From Pterois miles (taxonomy: Eukaryota; Chordata; Actinopteri; Perciformes; Scorpaenidae): a stretch of 64,000 nt of DNA. This document shows, piece after piece, positions 58,651-64,000 of this stretch. Where the stretch lies: the NCBI GenBank assembly GCA_947000775.1, contig CAMQGK010000327.1, positions 16,564,501 to 16,628,500 on the forward strand, written 5' to 3'. A model generated the notes under the pieces. The model saw only the letters and a list, made by a program, of their open reading frames with translations. It did no database searches and had not been told where the DNA came from. A program made the position numbers and the translations under genes. The stretch's first letter is position 1. Each line of letters begins with the position of its first letter.

Positions 58651-61600
58651 TTTAATTCATTCTGACCTAAAGATACAAATTTTGTTTAAAAAAAGAATAA
58701 TCTTAATGTTTCTTAGTTGTGTATACAATGTCTGAGCTCAAGGAGTGAATGAAACAACAGAAATGATTGCTGATAGTTTGTTTGGTTGCACAGGAGGAGC
58801 AGAAAACCAAAAGTTAAATGTCCTTAAGAAAGACCAGACTGGTAAATGGTTATGGACTTGAACAGCTGCACAATATATGGTAATATCAGAGAGGTTAACT
58901 AGACTTTTTATGCTGTACCAGATTTTGGTAATTCAGGATCATTTCTTTTATTCTGGTCGCTGCCCAAGATATTTCGATTTTTATTTGTACTCCTTTGCCT
59001 GCCCTCCTGCTCACAGCTTGTTACATTCAGTGCAACAGGACACCTTGCCATATTGCGTGTTTGTTGGAAAGGGAATGAGGTGAAATTGTGGCTTTTTGTT
59101 CCTCATTTGGTTCTTTTCCTTTTGTAAGGACTTCACAGCAGCCAACCGTAAAGAGCTTTTTTATCCAGCCTAATGTAGCCTGGACTTTGGTGTCTAATGG
59201 TGCTGCTCTGTCACTGAGGTCACGTCCTCTTAGTGTTTAACAGTAGCTGAGAGTTTGAGAGAATTGTTACACATCAAAGTCCTCCCCTGCTTCCCATAAC
59301 TCCCCTGTGTGTGGATGTCCTTTGTCAACAATGACATTTAATGGGTGGAGTGACAGTGAGAAGTAGCTCCTAGTTGATGACTGCCTCCAATAATGGGGCC
59401 AGAGCCTGGATTGGGTCAGTTTTCTTGCTCCATCACTGGAGGTGCAGTGGGTCCCCCATTAGTGGGTATGCCACAGTGCTGGTGCATTTTAGCAAAGAGG
59501 TAACAAAACCCTAAACTATAAATATACTTCCACACTGAGCTCCACATTAATTTGGTTGACTACTGCTCATGCCAGCTGAGAAACGATGTTACCTGTTCAG
59601 ATATGTATAGTATGACCTCAGGAGGAATAGCTCCTTTGAATTAATTTGGTTCGTGTTAGCAGGTAAAAACAATATCATAGCATACAGCGTCTTCATCACA
59701 ATCTCTAAGCTTGCAAGTTGTGTGAGCTTCTTGTTAGTCCTTTTGGCACTGTTTTTTTTGTTTGTAGGCAGTGTGAAAAAGTGACTCGCATACATCCCAA
59801 GTCATCACAGGTACTAGGAAGTAAATTGAAACCCAAATAGAGTTTACATACTGTACATTAATTAGTGGGAGGATGGAGGTACAGAGTGAGTTGAGTGACA
59901 ATTAAGATATTAGAAGGTTTAAACTAAACTGAGGTTAAATTTGTGTTTTGTTGTTGTTCATCTGGTTTCTGTATTATTCACACAATTAACAATTTTTTTG
60001 TGTTTGATTCCATGTTGATATGTAAATGTACATTTATGTTCATTTATTGTAAATATGTTAATTGTGAGTAGATGTAGCTGTGTTATACAGTGTCAACACA
60101 ATATTTCAATTACTTAATTTTTCATGTGCACTGCCTCCTCTATAAAAAATAGTCACAAAAAAAGTAATAATCTGGACAAAAAGGCAGGAAATTGGTGCCA
60201 CTGTACAAACAATATTTGCATGTCTTTTCAGGGGAGGTGTTTTAATGGTATAGATTGAATTGGGTCTGAATATAAAGCCTCACACTCTATTTACTGCAGT
60301 CAGATTGAATTAATGTTTACGAGTACATTTTGTATTTGATGGTTGGTTTTCTCCCCATCCATTGTGTTCCAGTCAACCTGGAAAAAAAGAGTTTGAACAC
60401 ATAATTGAAATGTTACGCAATCATTTTCTTTCAGGTGTTCAATTGGACTTTCACTTTGTCTCTTTAACAAAATAGATTAGAACAAGTTGAAGCATGTATT
60501 TTTATTTTTCCTTTCTCTCTTGCTAACATGACTGTGTATATCTTATCTTATCTTATCTTATTCCATGTGAAAAGCCCATGATGGGATCAGCTGATTGAAT
60601 TACTTCTGGAAAGCCAAACAGCAGGACCATTTGAATAATGCAACTCATTTTCACAAGTGTCCTTCAGCTTTCCTGTTCCAGATAGTTTGTCCTTATGATT
60701 GACCGACTTCATGAATAAATTATGGTCAGTCGTTTTTTGCAATAGATTTCATGAGCAGATGCATACTCTGGAGCCAGGGGACTAACATAATCATGGTTTA
60801 AAAGTGTTTTGGCCATGTAGGGTGGTGTAGGCATGTTGAGACGGTAACACGGTCTGCACATAAATGGCATTAATCAGCTGCAGAATATAAATGTACTGAC
60901 ATCTCAGCAGATTACATCTTTCGGTTATTACTTAAACTGCTTTAAGTGCTTTGACTTCAGCGAAACACAATTTTACACATTATTGGTTTTTGCCCAAAAC
61001 TGCAATTTTCAGCGTAATTGAGCACATGTAGATTTTCTAGTTAAGACTGTGGATTTTAATTTAAAGTTTCTAACGTAAAAAGAAACCCCTCAATTCTTAA
61101 GTTTTAGTCTATTTTCCCAAGTTTTTGTGTCTAAGTGACTAATGGGGACAACAAATTGAAATTGATGCAGTTCTGAGGGAGAACGCTGCAGCCATCGGCC
61201 GCTAAACAGGCATAATGTAATCATCATGTAATTGTAATCATATCGGCCCATTGCGCACCGTCATTTAAAATCTTGGTTTGCCACTGACAGGCGCAGATTG
61301 TTAATGTAAGTGTCTGACAACATTATGGAAAGGAGTCTACAGAGAATAACATTTTTCTTTGCCTTTTACTGGATCCGGTCTGTTTGTTATTATGTGTCTC
61401 GCTCAGAGAAAACTCATTGTGAAACTTTGTGTTGCAAAGTGTCTCAGTGTCATGGATGTGTTCATCCATGACAATGAAAATCTTTTAGATAACACTAAGC
61501 TACGATTTCTGTAGTCCAGCATAAAGTCTAGACAACACCGGTGTCCTGTGGCATTCTTCTGTCCACTCTCACTCATGTTTACTCCGCTGTCATCTGGCAA

Positions 61601-61705
61601 CAAGTCACATGATACAATAACAAACAGAAAGAGAAAAGTAAGAAGAATGTATTATTTCTCTAAAAGGTCCTTTCCATAATGTTGTTAATGTTCCACACTT
61701 GCAGT

Positions 61706-62757
61706 CTAATAAGATAAGATAAGATATTCCTTTATTAGTCCCACAGTGGGGAAATTCACACATTACAGCAGCAAGTGGATAGTGCAATAAAAGACAAGAA
61801 ACATAGATTTAAAAACAGTATTAATACAAACAAAATAAATTAGTATATACATAATAGAAAAGTAAAGCCAGAAATATGTCCATCATATCAATAAATAATT
61901 GTCCAGTTACTATGATTTGAGCAGATGATATAATTGTACATATGAGTCCTTATTGCACTTATGTCCGGTGAGTTTGTTGTGAATATGTCTGTGATTGTGG
62001 TTTAGTGGGAGCAGTGCTGGTTGTGGAGTCTAACAGCTGCAGGCAGGAAGGACCTTCTGTAACGCTCCTTCGTACACTTAGGGTGTAGCAGCCTGTCACT
62101 GAAGGAGCTCTCCAGAGCTCTGATGGTGTCTCTCATGGGGTGGGAGTCCTTCTCCATCATGGATGACAGCTTAGCCATCATCCTCCTCTCTCCCACCACC
62201 TGCACTGAGTCCAGAGAGCATCCCAGGACAGAGCTCGCCCTTTTGATAATCTTATCCAGCCTCTTCCTGTCTGCAGCTGTGATGCTGCTGCCCCAGCAAA
62301 CCACTCCATAAAATATGGCTGATGCCACCACGGTGTCATAAAATGTTTTCAGAAGTGTCCCCTGCACTGCAAAAGACCTCAGTCTCCTGAGCAGATACAG
62401 TCTGCTCTGGCCTTTTTTATGGAGTTCAGAGGAATTTGTAGTCCACTCCAGTTTATTGTTCAGGTGAACACCCAGGTATTTATAAGATGTCACCATCTCA
62501 ATGTCTGATCCCTGGATGTTCACCGGTGTTGGAGGGGGATGAGTTTGCCTGCGGAAATCCACCACCAGCTCTTTAGTTTTCCCCGCGTTGATCTGGAGGT
62601 GGTTCCACAGGCACCAGTCCACGAAGTCCTGGGAAAGTTCTCTGTACTCCCCATCGTCCCCATCAGTGATGAGGCCGACGATAGCAGAGTCGTCAGAGAA
62701 CTTCTGCAGGTGACAGGTTGGTGAATTGTAAGAGAAGTCTGCAGTGTAGAGCGTAAT
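61706..62757 (-). mobile_element. LINE (Rex1/L2-like) 3' fragment with reverse-transcriptase C-terminus
   Basis: This is a 5'-truncated non-LTR retrotransposon on the minus strand. The reverse-transcriptase frame is open from about 62757 to the stop at 62002. It contains the catalytic box as FSDD (62700-62689), then KTKELVVDFRR, YKYLGVHLNNKLEW, FYDTVVASAIFYG and the C-terminal RRSFLPAAVRLHN. A 3' UTR follows, ending in the conserved tail with TTTATTAGTCCCACAGTGGG on the + strand, and a (TATCT)n 3' terminus near 61706. The frame has no internal stop, so this copy is fairly young. The clade name is from recalled similarity. Confidence 0.85.
62002..62757 (-). pseudogene. Reverse-transcriptase ORF, 5'-truncated (LINE)
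   Basis: About 250 codons of a LINE reverse transcriptase survive: the end of the palm (LYTADFSYN, then FSDDSAIVGLI with the paired catalytic aspartates), the thumb region and the C-terminal tail. The fingers and most of the palm, and any endonuclease domain, are missing because of 5' truncation, so it cannot be active alone. The frame is intact to its natural stop at 62002. Confidence 0.82.
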
Positions 62758-64000
62758 AACAATCTGAGTCTGTCGGTGGCGGAGATAAACACTTTTAGCC
62801 GATGTAAATTGGCCGCACTCAATTGCCCGTCATGATTGCCTTGCAGCCCATTTAGCAACTGCCGTCTGCAGCACACTCCTCAATACTGGACCAGCTTCAA
62901 AATCTGTTGTCTCCCATTTGTCACTTAGACACAGAAACATCGGAAAACAGGTTGAAAACTACAAAAAGTTACCCGCTTAGCAGGATCTTGTTTGTTAGGG
63001 TTAGTTAAGCCAGATAATGAGAAGATACCCCGGGTATGTTGAACTCGGTTGGTAGTACAGGCCCCAGAGCATGACTTCCAAAAATCTTCTACTTATCTGT
63101 GTTTATTACCGTCATCTTCCCCCCTCTCCTTTCTGTCCTGATCTCTTCATCATTGTTGCCATCTCTACCGTCACACAGCTGCCTCTCACAAGACATCTAT
63201 TCCACCTTTGCTCTCACTTACTGTAATGCTGATCACTCCAGTGGAAACACGCATCTTACACACATACATACTCATCCATAATGCAGTTGCCACATACCCA
63301 TCATCATGATTGCGAAAACACCTTAATAGAGCTCCTCCATATGCCCTTCACACACTCTCACAAACATACTTCAAATGCATCCTTTCTCCACTTCCTGTAG
63401 ACAGTCAGCAGACACTGATCCTCCACGCTCACCCAGGGTTTACTCCTGCAAACGTAATCCCCTTCCCTCGTGATTTTTTTTTCTTGTGGCACAGTCAACA
63501 GTCACACTTGCTCTTATGGTTTTTTATCTTAGTGCTCTTACACTCCTAAACATTTTTTTCATCCACCACTTGCTGTCATTTCAGTCTGGGATGGTTCAAT
63601 GTTCAAGTTCTTTCCCCCTCTCTAACTTCAGTATCTTGCTCATTCCTGCTCAATTTGTAGGCTTCTCCATACATCCAAAACTCAATCAAATTTCCCTGGA
63701 TCCTTTGTTTCCTGATCTTTCAAGGCTGATTTAAAAAAAAAAAAAAGTCAACACTGCTACTTTCCCATTTAAGATTTATTGGTGGTCAATGCACTGTGCT
63801 GTACACTACTGACACTTAGAGTGTCTGCCAGGAGAGCTGTTTTTTAGAGTCGGTGGTGCCGACCCAACATTTTTATACTTTTAGATAACAAAGTAACAGG
63901 GGACTTTTATTGTGAAGAATATAGGAAATGAAATGTGCTTATCACTGTTTTACAGCCGCTGCTTTGACCAGTAGTCACAGCCATGGTCACACACACACAG

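Larger units (their letters stand above)
57469..64000 (+). other. znf236 intron 6 (5' portion, runs off window)
   Basis: At least 6.5 kb of intron follows exon 6. It contains a nested MITE pair (57924-58650) and a LINE fragment (61706-62757), described separately. A short (TTATC)n run lies at 60540-60563. The stretches 58660-61700 and 62760-64000 hold no further finger-coding frame or element I can identify. A CA run begins at the right edge. Confidence 0.65.

Noticed and set aside
60540..60563. (TTATC)n run that could be a LINE 3' terminus in + orientation
   Set aside because: The sequence to its left lacks the conserved LINE tail, so I treat it as a simple repeat.
1..64000. tRNA, rRNA, snoRNA or microRNA genes
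   Set aside because: I saw no tRNA box A/B pair, rRNA block or convincing small-RNA hairpin; without folding or covariance models I cannot exclude small ones.

Overview
The window is nuclear DNA from a ray-finned fish, most likely a percomorph teleost. The evidence is a spliced vertebrate gene with GT-AG introns, long dinucleotide microsatellites, and many interspersed repeats that I recognise as common in fish genomes: short non-autonomous DNA transposons, and LINE 3' ends carrying the conserved tail that reads TTTATTAGTCCCACAGTGGG on the + strand. There is no operon structure and no dense coding, so nothing in it is prokaryotic.

Only one protein-coding gene can be supported. It is the 5' part of znf236, a large C2H2 zinc-finger protein, on the + strand from 47155 to 57468 and continuing past the right edge. 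Six coding exons join in frame (52, 140, 165, 179, 131 and 173 nt; 840 nt or 280 codons). They encode an AT-hook-like N-terminus followed by eight C2H2 fingers. All splice phases agree and every intron has GT-AG ends. A CpG-bearing, TATA-less promoter region with a YY1-like site and two upstream ORFs precedes the start codon.

Positions 1-47040 look like intergenic or long-intron DNA. Two minus-strand splice donors with exon-like sequence, near 18410 and 21263, may be untranslated first exons of a gene running left. By human synteny (ZNF516 next to ZNF236 in opposite orientation) znf516 is a candidate, but no coding exon of it lies here. The rest is repeats: hAT-like MITEs with 8-bp target duplications (3042-3499, 15160-15576, 34285-34720), TTAA-flanked MITEs (14482-14810, 28875-30035), a pogo-like element that still carries codons of a transposase C-terminus (11515-11788), and two MITE families with copies both left of znf236 and inside its introns. 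There are also LINE 3' fragments, a decayed restriction-like-endonuclease ORF of another retroelement (43741-44100), a 22-bp minisatellite (36533-36905), and several long microsatellites and G/C homopolymer tracts.

No undescribed biological system is evident. The points most worth a second look are the AT-hook and uORF arrangement of znf236, the candidate divergent 5' exons, the minisatellite built on a CTAGG-GT-CCTAG inverted repeat, the G/C-run block at 31729-31860, which may be an assembly artefact, and several repeat-free stretches that could be conserved regulatory elements.
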